Assembly (NCBI GenBank): GCA_041392065.1
Contig: JAWKMU010000003.1
Span: 124,001 to 188,000 of the forward strand
Length of the DNA: 64,000 nucleotides
Reading direction: 5' to 3'
Source: CAJQLB01 sp041392065
GTDB taxonomy: Bacteria; Bacteroidota; Bacteroidia; Flavobacteriales; Flavobacteriaceae
Of the stretch, positions 44,880 through 53,131 are shown piece after piece. The notes below the pieces were generated by a model. The model saw only the letters and a list, made by a program, of their open reading frames with translations. It ran no database searches and had not been told where the DNA came from. The position numbers and the translations under genes are program-made. Positions within the stretch are counted from its first letter, which is position 1; each line of letters opens with the position of its first letter.

Positions 44880-46029
44880 TGTTTGTTGATTTTCTTTTGT
44901 TTCTGTTCCTATTATTTTTACGTTTATTTTTACGTTTTGGACTATCAAAACGCGTTAAACTATCTTGACCTACAACGTTTTCAAACTCCGCTTTAGTATC
45001 TTCAATGAGTTCAGAGGCATATTCTTCAAGGCTTTGTGCTTTTTTCTTTTGTGCATTTAACTCAATGATTTCATTAGCTTGATCTACAGTTAATTTATGC
45101 CAATTCATCCATTCGCCTTCATAAGCAAACCACATTTCTCTTTTAAAAATATCTATCTTTTGGCATATAGCTTTGCCTTTTTCTGTAATTAATTTTACAT
45201 CAGATTTAGGGAAGTCTTTAAGAGCGTCTAAATAAGTATCCAATTCATAGTTTAAGCAACATTTAAGTTTACCACATTGTCCAGCAAGTTTTTGTGGATT
45301 TAGAGAAAGTTGTTGGTATCTTGCTGCAGATGTGCTTACTGAACGAAAATCGGTTAGCCAAGTAGAGCAACAAAGTTCTCGCCCACAGGAACCTATACCT
45401 CCTAAACGTGAAGCCTCTTGTCTAAAACCAACTTGCTTCATTTCGATTCTAATTTTAAATTCTTTTGCAAAAACTTTAATAAGTTCTCTAAAATCTACTC
45501 TGTCTTCGGCTGTATAATAAAACGTTGCTTTGCTACCATCGCCTTGAAATTCGATATCAGAAATTTTCATTTCCAATTTTAAGTCAATAGCAAATTGCCT
45601 TGCTTTAACTTTCATGGGCTCTTCTCTGTCTCTTGCTTCAGACCAAATATCTATGTCTTTTTGAGAGGCTTTTCGGTAAATTTTCTGTGCTTCTGGGTCG
45701 TCTTCAAGAATACTTTTACGTTTCATTTGCACTCTTACCAGTTCTCCTGTAAGGGTTACCATACCAACATCATGACCTGATTGTGCTTGAGTAGCAACCA
45801 CATCACCAATACTTAAAGTTAAGTTTTCTGAATTTTTGTAATAGACTTTTCGTCCGTTTTTAAAACGAACCTCAACCCATTCAAAAGGCTTTTCACCATT
45901 GGGAAGAGACATGTTGGATAACCAATCGAAAACTGTTAATTTATTGCAACTATCGGTTCCGCATGTGCCATTATTCTTGCATCCTTTTGGCTGACCGTCT
46001 TTACCAGTTGAACAACTGTTACAAGCCAT
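44869..46029 (-). CDS. ricT: PSP1-domain protein RicT
   Basis: 386 aa. A Cys-rich N-terminus (MACNSCSTG, CKNNGTCGTDSC) precedes the PSP1 core, which carries the Cys sets CGRELCCSTWL and CGKLKCCLNYE. In Bacillus, RicT with RicA and RicF binds [4Fe-4S] clusters and affects RNase Y action; in Bacteroidetes its partners are unclear. The C-terminus is a highly basic tail (KRKNKRKNNRNRNKRK), suggesting RNA binding. It is translationally coupled to gldH. Confidence 0.88.
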   Translation of the reverse strand: MACNSCSTGKDGQPKGCKNNGTCGTDSCNKLTVFDWLSNMSLPNGEKPFEWVEVRFKNGRKVYYKNSENLTLSIGDVVATQAQSGHDVGMVTLTGELVRVQMKRKSILEDDPEAQKIYRKASQKDIDIWSEARDREEPMKVKARQFAIDLKLEMKISDIEFQGDGSKATFYYTAEDRVDFRELIKVFAKEFKIRIEMKQVGFRQEASRLGGIGSCGRELCCSTWLTDFRSVSTSAARYQQLSLNPQKLAGQCGKLKCCLNYELDTYLDALKDFPKSDVKLITEKGKAICQKIDIFKREMWFAYEGEWMNWHKLTVDQANEIIELNAQKKKAQSLEEYASELIEDTKAEFENVVGQDSLTRFDSPKRKNKRKNNRNRNKRKSTNNAK

Positions 46030-46053
46030 ATGTTTTTATATATTGAATTCACT

Positions 46054-46068
46054 AACAACTAAGTTGTT
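46054..46068. promoter_or_regulatory. Small palindrome upstream of ricT
   Basis: AACAACT-A-AGTTGTT, a perfect 7-bp inverted repeat 25 nt upstream of the ricT ATG. It may be an operator or a 5' leader hairpin; function unknown. Confidence 0.3.
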
Positions 46069-46140
46069 GCGAATGAGCGTTCATGATTTATTTAAAACGT
46101 AAAGATAAGATTATTATGCTGACTTTAAAATATGAAGGAC

Positions 46141-47145
46141 TTAATTAAAATCTATCTCATAATTTAATCTGTTTGAAAGATTTTTTAGTTGGGTTTCAGA
46201 CTTGAAAATATTGGCAAATAATTGTTTGCTCCAACCAATACTTTTTGAAAAATCTTCAAACGATTGTGTTTTCCAATTAAAGTCTGGTTTCCAAAATTTA
46301 TTTGGTGAAACATAACAAAACGTGTAATCAAAAATAAAACTGGATGCATTGGCTTCATTTGCTTTAGGAATTTCGTTTGGCGCAAGCAACGTAATGTTAT
46401 TTTGCTTACATTTTTTCCTGATGTCATCAATTAATTCCGGATAATCGGTTCTTATGGAGTCTAAGTCAAAATCACTATACTCTGTGTTTCCGATTTTTTG
46501 AATAGGACGAATTTGAAGGATATCAAAACTATTTCCATTAAAATGATCAAAAAACTCACTTAGCTCGTAAAAATTGTCTTTATTAAACGTGTAATTGATG
46601 CGCACTTTAAAATTATATTTGCTTCTTAGCTTTTTAAAAGCTTTAAATGCATTATGAAATTTTTCGTAGCTGGCTTTATTCATGAAATTTTCATACGATT
46701 CTTTGTTTACACCATGCAACGAGATAGTAAACTCATTAAGTCCAGCCTTTAGAAGCTCCTCAATTTTTTCTTCATCAAGCAAATTAGCATTTGTAGTTAT
46801 AGAAATATAAGGTACCTTATAGAGTTTGCCAAGCTCAACAATTTTAACTAAGTTTTTATAAAGTGTTGGCTCTGTACCACAGCCTATTTGAAGTTTTAAA
46901 GCACGATTAAAAATAGTTTTTGCAACTTGCTCCAACTCTTCATCTTTAAACTGACCTTTAAGGGTTTTTACATAATCAGCATCTGTAAAATAACACATTT
47001 TACAACGTAAGTTGCAAGCCATAACAGGATCTAAGTTAACAGCCAAGTATCGCATTTTAAACTTATGCAAAATGTAAAGCCCAAAGAATTTCATTCTATG
47101 GTTTTTTACAACTCTGTTAAGCTTTAGAAGTTTGTATATGTTCAT
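46141..47145 (-). CDS. Radical SAM protein
   Basis: 334 aa. The cluster-binding CxxxCxxC is in ACNLRCKMCYFTD, followed by the GCGTEPTLY segment (SAM binding GGEP-like) and TTNANLL. The C-terminus lacks an obvious SPASM Cys cluster; only one further Cys region (FCYVSPNKFW) is seen. The substrate is unknown. It directly abuts trhO (0-nt gap), implying co-transcription. Confidence 0.85.
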   Translation of the reverse strand: MNIYKLLKLNRVVKNHRMKFFGLYILHKFKMRYLAVNLDPVMACNLRCKMCYFTDADYVKTLKGQFKDEELEQVAKTIFNRALKLQIGCGTEPTLYKNLVKIVELGKLYKVPYISITTNANLLDEEKIEELLKAGLNEFTISLHGVNKESYENFMNKASYEKFHNAFKAFKKLRSKYNFKVRINYTFNKDNFYELSEFFDHFNGNSFDILQIRPIQKIGNTEYSDFDLDSIRTDYPELIDDIRKKCKQNNITLLAPNEIPKANEANASSFIFDYTFCYVSPNKFWKPDFNWKTQSFEDFSKSIGWSKQLFANIFKSETQLKNLSNRLNYEIDFN

Positions 47146-48216
47146 TTACTTTTTTGTGGCCAAAACATCAAAAATGTTTCTTAAATCTTTTTTATATGGT
47201 AAGTGGTCTGCACGACCTTTTTTAAATATATCGTTACTATTACCCTGACCTTTTCGTAACGCTTTTTGTTCCTCATAAGGTAATGCATGAATGTCTTTAC
47301 AAGTAGTTGAGCAGCAATTATTCATTTCTTCTTTACAGGAATCACACTGAATAAAAAGCAAATGGCAAGCATCATTGGCACAATTAGTATGAACATCAAA
47401 AGGAGAACCACATTGGTGGCATTGTGCAATAACATCGTCACTTATTTTTTCAGCTCTACGATCGTCAAACACAAAGTTTTTACCAATGAATTTGTTTTCC
47501 AGTCCTTTTTCATTCACTTGACGTGTGTACTCTATAATTCCACCTTCTAATTGATACACATTTTTAAACCCTTTATGCTTAAAATATGCACTGGCTTTTT
47601 CACAACGGATTCCTCCAGTACAATACATCACCAGCTTTTTATCTTCTTTATGTTCTTTTAAATCATCTTCAATAATATCTAACGATTCTCTAAAGGTATC
47701 AACATCTGGAGTTATTGCATTTTTAAAATGGCCTATTTCGCTTTCATAATGATTTCTCATGTCAACCAAAACAGTATCTTCGGCTTCAATTAAATCATTA
47801 AATTGTTCTGCATCAACATGAATGCCTTTATTTCTTACATCAAAAGTATCATCATTAAGACCATCAGCTACAATTTTTTCACGCACTTTAACTTTTAGTT
47901 TTAAAAAGGACATATTGTCTTGCTCTACTGCAATATTTAGGCGAATACCTTTTAAAAAATCTATAGTGTCTAAGTGGTTTCTAAAAGCTTCAAACTGATC
48001 TGCTGGAAGCGAAAGTTGACCATTAATACCTTCGTGAGCTACGTAAATTCTACCCAAAACGTCTAAGGCATTCCAAGTTATGAACAAATGATCTCTAAAT
48101 TCTTGAGGATTTTCAATTTTAGCGTACTGATAAAAAGAAAGTGTTAATCGATCTTTTCCTGCTTTTTCGATTAACTCAGCTCTTTCTTTTGCGCTTAATG
48201 TATTGTACAGTTGCAT
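47146..48216 (-). CDS. trhO: tRNA uridine hydroxylase TrhO (rhodanese-like)
   Basis: 356 aa: N-terminal acylphosphatase-like domain, a rhodanese domain (about 130-225) with active-site C199 in MYCTGGIRCEKAS, and a Cys-rich C-terminal tail (CHQCGSPFDVHTNC, CDSCKEEMNNCC) likely to bind zinc. The family (YceA in E. coli, UPF0176) forms 5-hydroxyuridine at tRNA position 34 using oxygen. It is divergent from recA across a 314-nt gap and probably co-transcribed with the radical SAM gene. Confidence 0.92.
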   Translation of the reverse strand: MQLYNTLSAKERAELIEKAGKDRLTLSFYQYAKIENPQEFRDHLFITWNALDVLGRIYVAHEGINGQLSLPADQFEAFRNHLDTIDFLKGIRLNIAVEQDNMSFLKLKVKVREKIVADGLNDDTFDVRNKGIHVDAEQFNDLIEAEDTVLVDMRNHYESEIGHFKNAITPDVDTFRESLDIIEDDLKEHKEDKKLVMYCTGGIRCEKASAYFKHKGFKNVYQLEGGIIEYTRQVNEKGLENKFIGKNFVFDDRRAEKISDDVIAQCHQCGSPFDVHTNCANDACHLLFIQCDSCKEEMNNCCSTTCKDIHALPYEEQKALRKGQGNSNDIFKKGRADHLPYKKDLRNIFDVLATKK

Positions 48217-48254
48217 GCTATACTAATAATTCTAAGGTTAAAGAATAATTTTTG

Positions 48255-48262
48255 CAAAGATA
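48255..48262 (-). promoter_or_regulatory. Bacteroidetes -7 box for trhO
   Basis: CAAAGATA on plus reads TATCTTTG on minus, 39 nt upstream of the trhO ATG. No convincing -33 box. Confidence 0.4.
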
Positions 48263-48285
48263 AACTTTTAAACAAAAGCATAAAA

Positions 48286-48314
48286 AAACACTTTAAATTA
48301 AATTTAAAGTGTTT
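48286..48314. repeat. Perfect inverted repeat in the trhO-recA gap
   Basis: AAACACTTTAAATT / AATTTAAAGTGTTT, 14-bp arms around one A. It looks like a terminator, but neither flanking gene ends here since trhO and recA are divergent. It may end an unseen short transcript or act as an operator. Confidence 0.55.
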
Positions 48315-48369
48315 CTCAAAATTAATATTGGAATAATTATATTTTATCTTAATAATCGATAAAACCTCA

Positions 48370-48398
48370 CTTGTAGATCTCAAAATAAGACCTACAAG
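48370..48398. repeat. Second inverted repeat in the trhO-recA gap
   Basis: CTTGTAG (48370-48376) and CTACAAG (48392-48398), with an additional TCT / AGA pairing inside and a 7-nt loop. It is about 135 nt upstream of the recA ATG. The rest of the 314-nt gap shows no gene. Confidence 0.4.
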
Positions 48399-48530
48399 AG
48401 CTTTTCATAGCATAAATTTTCCCAGTACTAATAAGTAGATGCAAAAACTTTAAAAAGGTTGCGTTATAAAATTGTTTGATGCTGAAAGATGTATTATTTT
48501 AGCAAGAATTAGAAACGAAATTTAGAAGTA

Positions 48531-49535
48531 ATGAGTAACGAAAAAGAAGCAAAATTAAAAGCATTAAAACTTACATTAGATAAATTAGACAAAGCCTACG
48601 GAAAAGGAACTGTAATGAAAATGAGCGATCAAGCTGTAATTGATATAGACAGTATTCCTTCTGGTTCATTAGGATTGGATATTGCGTTAGGAGTTGGAGG
48701 TTATCCAAGAGGTCGTGTAATAGAAATTTATGGTCCTGAATCGTCTGGAAAAACAACCTTAACATTACATGCAATAGCAGAAGCTCAAAAAGCTGGTGGC
48801 ATTGCAGCCTTTATAGATGCTGAACATGCCTTTGACAGGTTTTATGCAGAAAAATTAGGTGTAGATATTGACAATTTAATCATATCTCAGCCAGACAATG
48901 GAGAGCAGGCTCTTGAAATTGCTGATAATTTAATCAGATCTGGAGCTATAGATATTGTTGTTGTAGACTCTGTTGCAGCATTAACTCCAAAAAGTGAAAT
49001 CGAAGGCGAAATGGGAGACTCAAAAATGGGGCTTCATGCACGCTTAATGTCTCAAGCCTTACGAAAGCTCACAGCATCAATTAGTAAAACCCATTGTACA
49101 GTAATTTTTATTAATCAGCTAAGGGAAAAAATTGGTGTTATGTTTGGTAATCCCGAAACAACAACAGGTGGTAATGCTTTAAAATTTTATGCCTCTGTAA
49201 GGTTAGATATTCGCCGTTCAACACAAATAAAAGATACAGATGGTGAGGTTTCAGGAAATAAAACTAGAGTAAAAGTGGTAAAAAACAAAGTGGCTCCTCC
49301 ATTTAAAACTGCCGAATTTGACATTATGTATGGCGAAGGCGTCTCAAAAGTTGGTGAAATTCTTGACATTGCTGTTGAAAACGAAATCATTAAAAAAAGC
49401 GGTTCATGGTTTAGTTACGAAGACACCAAACTTGGTCAGGGAAGAGATGCTGTTAAAATTATCATTAAAGACAACCCAGAACTTATGGATGAGCTGGAAG
49501 AAAAAATTAAAGAAGTCATTTCATCGAAAAAGTAA
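48531..49535 (+). CDS. recA: Recombinase RecA
   Basis: 334 aa. Walker A is GPESSGKTT near residues 66-74, Walker B is VVVDSVAAL, and the MAW motif FINQLREKIGVMFGNPETTTGG is quoted only in part as NQLREKIGVMFGNPETT. It drives homologous recombination in the cytoplasm. No LexA-type SOS box was recognised upstream. A strong terminator follows 3 nt after the stop codon. Confidence 0.97.
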   Translation: MSNEKEAKLKALKLTLDKLDKAYGKGTVMKMSDQAVIDIDSIPSGSLGLDIALGVGGYPRGRVIEIYGPESSGKTTLTLHAIAEAQKAGGIAAFIDAEHAFDRFYAEKLGVDIDNLIISQPDNGEQALEIADNLIRSGAIDIVVVDSVAALTPKSEIEGEMGDSKMGLHARLMSQALRKLTASISKTHCTVIFINQLREKIGVMFGNPETTTGGNALKFYASVRLDIRRSTQIKDTDGEVSGNKTRVKVVKNKVAPPFKTAEFDIMYGEGVSKVGEILDIAVENEIIKKSGSWFSYEDTKLGQGRDAVKIIIKDNPELMDELEEKIKEVISSKK

Positions 49536-49538
49536 CTT

Positions 49539-49566
49539 AAAAAATCCCAAAATATTGGGATTTTTT
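49539..49566 (+). terminator. Rho-independent terminator of recA
   Basis: AAAAAATCCCAA / TTGGGATTTTTT with a 4-nt loop directly after recA. It isolates the following lipoprotein-sigma-Dma unit. Confidence 0.92.
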
Positions 49567-49603
49567 ACATTTGTACGCAACCTTTTTAGGGCTTGTGCAT
49601 CTA
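49566..49603 (+). promoter_or_regulatory. Candidate ECF-type promoter of the lipoprotein-sigma-Dma unit
   Basis: GCAACC (49577-49582), a 15-nt gap, then CATCTA (49598-49603). The AAC-type -35 is typical of ECF sigma factors and fits auto-regulation by the sigma factor encoded 490 nt downstream. A housekeeping -7 box, TACATTTG (49566-49573), overlaps the recA terminator T-run. Function inferred. Confidence 0.4.
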
Positions 49604-49640
49604 CCTAATACCCAAGGTTACATATAAAACCGAAAATATT

Positions 49641-50066
49641 ATGAAAAAACTGATTTATATAGTGCTGTTTTCTATGATGTTTTCTTCATGCAGCATTGAC
49701 GACACTCCTTATGGACCAGGTTTTCATTTTGAAATTCTTCCAATAAATGAAGTGCTTATGCCAGAGTCTTTCACTTATGGAGAATTTTATCAAATTGATT
49801 ATAGCTATTATAAGCCATCAACTTGTTATACTTTTAATGAGCTGTACTATTTGGTTGATGGAGATTATAGGACTGTTGCTGTAATAAACACAGTATTAGA
49901 AGAGACTGATGATATTATTTGTGAGCCTCTTGAAGATGAATTGGAATGGCGAACATTATTTTTTGAATGCAAGAAAAATTTTGGAAGCTACATTTTTAAA
50001 TTTTGGCAAGGTCAAGATGAAAATGGAGAAGATGTATATTTATTAATGGAAGTCCCTGTTGAATAA
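49641..50066 (+). CDS. Hypothetical lipoprotein, first gene of the sigma/Dma unit
   Basis: 141 aa from the ATG at 49641, which gives a clean SPII signal (KKLIYIVLFSMMFSSCS); a start 48 nt upstream would precede it with hydrophilic residues. The mature part is small, acidic and beta-rich, with three Cys besides the lipidated one (STCYTF, IICEPL, FFECKK). No family recognised. It lies after the recA terminator and 26 nt before the ECF sigma gene, so it probably belongs to the same transcript. It could be a surface or periplasmic partner of the downstream trans-envelope protein. Confidence 0.75.
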   Translation: MKKLIYIVLFSMMFSSCSIDDTPYGPGFHFEILPINEVLMPESFTYGEFYQIDYSYYKPSTCYTFNELYYLVDGDYRTVAVINTVLEETDDIICEPLEDELEWRTLFFECKKNFGSYIFKFWQGQDENGEDVYLLMEVPVE

Positions 50067-50092
50067 TATGTTAATTAATACCATTAAGAATA

Positions 50093-50635
50093 TTGAGTTT
50101 AGATCAACTCATACAAAATTGTAAAAAAAATGATACTAAAGCGCAAAGTGAACTATATAAACTCTATTCGAGTAAATTGTTTGCAATTTGCTTAAAGTAT
50201 TGTAGAAATCGAGCAGAAGCTGAAGATAATCTGCAAGATTCTTTTGTGACTATTTTTAATAAAATTTCACAATATGATAATAAAGGTTCTTTTGAAGGTT
50301 GGTTAAAACGAATAACTATAAACACTGCGCTTCAACGTTACAGAAGCAAAGGTGTTTTTGATATAGTAAGTGAAGAAAAAATTGAAGATGTAAGTATTGA
50401 AGTTGAAAATGAAGATGTAAGCATCGATTTTTTACTAAGCACAATTCAAGAATTACCAGATAGGTACAGAATGGTGTTTAACTTATATGCTCTAGATGGA
50501 TATTCGCATAAAGAAATAGCAGAAATGCTTGACATAACGACAGGAACCACAAAATCAAACCTTGCAAGAGCAAGAATGATATTAAAAGAAAAAGTAACAA
50601 TATATAAAGCGAGCATAAATTCGCAATTATCGTGA
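50093..50635 (+). CDS. ECF RNA polymerase sigma factor
   Basis: 180 aa. Region 2 (ELYKLYSSKLFAICLKYC, then AEDNLQDSFVTIFNKISQYD) and region 4 (ELPDRYRMVFNLYALDGYSHKEIAEML, quoted only to DGYSHKEIAEM) are both complete. No ATG is available near the family's usual start, so translation should begin at the TTG at 50093, in an AAGAATATTG context. The stop overlaps the next start (TGATG). Paired with the downstream anti-sigma-like protein, it should respond to an envelope signal. Confidence 0.92.
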   Translation: MSLDQLIQNCKKNDTKAQSELYKLYSSKLFAICLKYCRNRAEAEDNLQDSFVTIFNKISQYDNKGSFEGWLKRITINTALQRYRSKGVFDIVSEEKIEDVSIEVENEDVSIDFLLSTIQELPDRYRMVFNLYALDGYSHKEIAEMLDITTGTTKSNLARARMILKEKVTIYKASINSQLS

Positions 50636-52182
50636 TGAATGATAAAAAACATATAGACAGATTATTTCAGGAAAAGCTAAAAGATTTTGAAGCTACTCCT
50701 AGTCATGCTGTATGGGAAAATATTAGTGCAGAACTAAAAGCAGATAAAAAAGACCGAAAAGTAATTCCTTTATGGTTAAAAATTTCTGCAATAGCTGCAG
50801 TATTACTATTACTATTTACTGTTGGAAGCAACGTATTTAATACCTCTGATGAAAATCCAGAGCAAAACACCATTGTAGATACTAATACAAACTCAGACAC
50901 AGATTTAAACAACACTAATCCTGATAATAAAGAGAGTGATCTTATAGACAATAACAGTACTCTTGAGCAAGATAAACTAGCTTCAGAAAAGGTTGATGAC
51001 AACTCAGAATCTAAGACTTCAACCAGAAATTCTGAAAGCAATAAGTTGGTGACCCCTAACAATAAAGCATCTAAAACTGTTGTGGTGAATAATTCAAATA
51101 ACAAGTCAAATCCAACTCAAAAGTTTAATAAAAGCAATGTTAAAGAGGCTCTTAACTCAACTAAAAAAGATGCCTTAGCTCAAACAACTAAACTTGACGA
51201 AAAGAACGAGGCTGCTAATAATGCGTCTGAAAATAATCAAATTAACAAAGACGTTATTGATGCAACTTTAAATAAAAACAACAACTCCGAAAATGCAATA
51301 GCAAATACAACATCTAAGGAAAACAATAACGTTTCTGAAAGTGGAACAGACGAAAATGGAGAAGTTGCTAAAGAGCAAGAAAAAAAGTCTATAGAAGAAG
51401 CATTGGCAAAAAACAAAGTTCAAGACGACGCTAATGATGATAAAAAGAAGAAGAAAATTGAAGATCGTTGGAAAGTGTCACCAAGCATTGCTCCTGTGTA
51501 TTTTAATACTTTAGGTGCTGGTTCTTCTTTACATGAGCAGTTTAATGAAAATTCTAAAACTGGCGATGTTAATATGAGTTATGGTGTGCGAGGCAGTTAT
51601 GCATTAAATGATAACCTAAGCGTTCGTGCAGGTGTAAACAAAGTAGTTTTAGGATATAGTACTAATGATATTTTTACCCTAAGGAATGTAAGTGCAACAC
51701 CTACTGACGATAGACTTCAATTAAGAAATGTAAAAATGAAGGAGGATATTGATGTTGTTTCGTTCATTAGTGCCGAAGGGTTTGCTTATGCTCAAATTCC
51801 TTCTGTTCTCTCAGATCAAGTTATTGGTAGCATAGATCAGAAATTAGGGTTTATTGAAATCCCTTTAGAACTAGAATACGAGCTATCAGACCAAAAGCTA
51901 GGGTTGCGTGTCCTTGGTGGTTTTAGTGCCTTATTTTTAAATGAAAACGAAGTGTTTTCTACTCTTAATGGAGAAACAACTTTAATAGGTGAGGCAACAA
52001 ATATTAATAAAACGAGTTTTAGTGCTAACCTTGGAGTTGGTTTGGACTTCAAGTTATCAGAAAAATTTAAATTAAATCTTGAACCAACGTTTAAGTATCA
52101 ATTAAATACTTTTAATAATACATCTGGCGACTTCAAGCCATACTTTATTGGTATTTACTCTGGTTTTAGTTTTAAATTTTAA
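50635..52182 (+). CDS. Dual membrane-spanning anti-sigma-like protein (Dma type) with C-terminal outer-membrane barrel
   Basis: 515 aa from the ATG overlapping the sigma stop (a GTG at 50632 is less likely). Residues 1-43: soluble, acidic/basic, anti-sigma-like (DRLFQEKLKDFEATPSHAVW). Residues 44-68: one inner-membrane helix (LWLKISAIAAVLLLLFTVG). Residues about 69-270: low-complexity Asn/Asp/Ser/Lys/Glu-rich linker with no predicted fold. Residues about 276-515: beta-barrel (WKVSPSIAPVYF) ending in Phe (YSGFSFKF), as expected for BAM substrates. Thus one chain would span both membranes. This matches the Dma proteins described in Bacteroides thetaiotaomicron that pair with ECF sigma factors and control vesiculation. 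Regulation of this sigma factor is inferred from architecture and coupling. Confidence 0.85.
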   Translation: MNDKKHIDRLFQEKLKDFEATPSHAVWENISAELKADKKDRKVIPLWLKISAIAAVLLLLFTVGSNVFNTSDENPEQNTIVDTNTNSDTDLNNTNPDNKESDLIDNNSTLEQDKLASEKVDDNSESKTSTRNSESNKLVTPNNKASKTVVVNNSNNKSNPTQKFNKSNVKEALNSTKKDALAQTTKLDEKNEAANNASENNQINKDVIDATLNKNNNSENAIANTTSKENNNVSESGTDENGEVAKEQEKKSIEEALAKNKVQDDANDDKKKKKIEDRWKVSPSIAPVYFNTLGAGSSLHEQFNENSKTGDVNMSYGVRGSYALNDNLSVRAGVNKVVLGYSTNDIFTLRNVSATPTDDRLQLRNVKMKEDIDVVSFISAEGFAYAQIPSVLSDQVIGSIDQKLGFIEIPLELEYELSDQKLGLRVLGGFSALFLNENEVFSTLNGETTLIGEATNINKTSFSANLGVGLDFKLSEKFKLNLEPTFKYQLNTFNNTSGDFKPYFIGIYSGFSFKF

Positions 52183-52242
52183 AGATTTTTTTAGTTGGTT
52201 AGATTGGTTATTGTTGCCCCAAATCTTAAGGCAATAATAACA

Positions 52243-52279
52243 GAAAGCTGCTCTGTGCCTAGAGCAGCTTTCATTTTTT
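52243..52279 (+). terminator. Rho-independent terminator of the sigma/Dma unit
   Basis: GAAAGCTGCTCT / AGAGCAGCTTTC, 12-bp perfect stem, 6-nt loop, then a T-run. The T-run overlaps the stop of the convergent plsC-like gene. Confidence 0.92.
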
Positions 52280-53009
52280 AAGCCTTTAAGGATTCTGAAA
52301 TAACTTCAAAAGCCTTAGTATTTAATTGCTTTGTGTTTTCTATTTTTAAATGGTCTGTTTTTAAAAATTCATGTATTTTTACACGAAGCAATCCTGGTCC
52401 TCCACTAAAAAAAGTATATGAAAAACGTTTTTTACAATCATAAAACGTAATCGGTACAATTGGTATTTTATGATTGATTGCTAACCTAAACGCACCATCT
52501 TTAAAATCGGCCAGTTCTATGTGTTCTTCAGGGACTAAGCCTTCAGGGAAAATACAAATGCTCAATCCAGATTTTAAGCGCTTTTGTGCTCTTAAAAACA
52601 CAGCTTGTCTACTTTTAGCACTACTTCTATCAACCAAAATACAAGTTCTTTTATAGAAAAATCCAAACAACGGAATTTTAGCCAGTTCCTTTTTACCAAC
52701 AAACACAAAAGGATTGTTTTTTACAGTAACTAACATGAGCATAATGTCTATCATAGAAGTGTGGTTGGCAATAAACATGTAGCTCTTTCCTTTTTCAGGT
52801 GTTTGTAGTTTATTTATTTTCCAACCAAAACCCATTCCAATTAATATGAATTTTGCCCAAAATCGAGCCAGCTTAAAAAAGTATGGATACCAACTTTCTT
52901 TGGCTATTGAAATAATAAGTATTGGAAACAAAATAATAATTGGCAATGCAACCAGCACATAAAACCAAATGCGATATAAAATCCAAAAAGGATATTTAAG
53001 AAAAATCAT
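52278..53009 (-). CDS. 1-acyl-sn-glycerol-3-phosphate acyltransferase (PlsC family), second copy
   Basis: 243 aa from the ATG at 53009; a TTG at 53018 would add three residues. Two N-terminal membrane helices precede the acyltransferase motifs NHTSMID (H-x4-D) and FPEGLVPEE. It belongs to the same family as the gene at 10535 but is not closely similar. It is the sole gene in its unit and divergent from trpS, whose promoter begins 25 nt upstream of its start. Confidence 0.9.
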   Translation of the reverse strand: MIFLKYPFWILYRIWFYVLVALPIIILFPILIISIAKESWYPYFFKLARFWAKFILIGMGFGWKINKLQTPEKGKSYMFIANHTSMIDIMLMLVTVKNNPFVFVGKKELAKIPLFGFFYKRTCILVDRSSAKSRQAVFLRAQKRLKSGLSICIFPEGLVPEEHIELADFKDGAFRLAINHKIPIVPITFYDCKKRFSYTFFSGGPGLLRVKIHEFLKTDHLKIENTKQLNTKAFEVISESLKA

Positions 53010-53033
53010 AAGCGTCAAATCTAATTAATTTAA

Positions 53034-53064
53034 TTGAGCTATTGAATCAAAAAATTTACCTTTG
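53034..53064 (+). promoter_or_regulatory. Bacteroidetes promoter of trpS
   Basis: TTG (53034-53036), 20-nt spacer, TACCTTTG (53057-53064): both boxes and spacing fit the consensus. The leader is about 60 nt. Confidence 0.65.
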
Positions 53065-53084
53065 CTTATTGTTTAATTAAAAAG

Positions 53085-53125
53085 ATTCCTGCTGGAGTTT
53101 ATCTTGAGCAGAGCCGAAAGACGGA
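53085..53125. repeat. Partial dispersed repeat in the trpS leader
   Basis: Contains GATTCCTGC (shared with the hairpin at 57224-57232) followed by TTGAGCAGAGCCGAAAGAC, resembling a dispersed flavobacterial repeat. It ends 7 nt before the trpS start codon, inside the predicted 5' leader. Confidence 0.45.
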
Positions 53126-53131
53126 AATACT

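Noticed and set aside
48195..48383. 62-codon minus-strand ORF overlapping the trhO start
   Set aside because: It runs through the trhO -7 box and the 14-bp inverted repeat, and its composition is that of AT-rich intergenic DNA.
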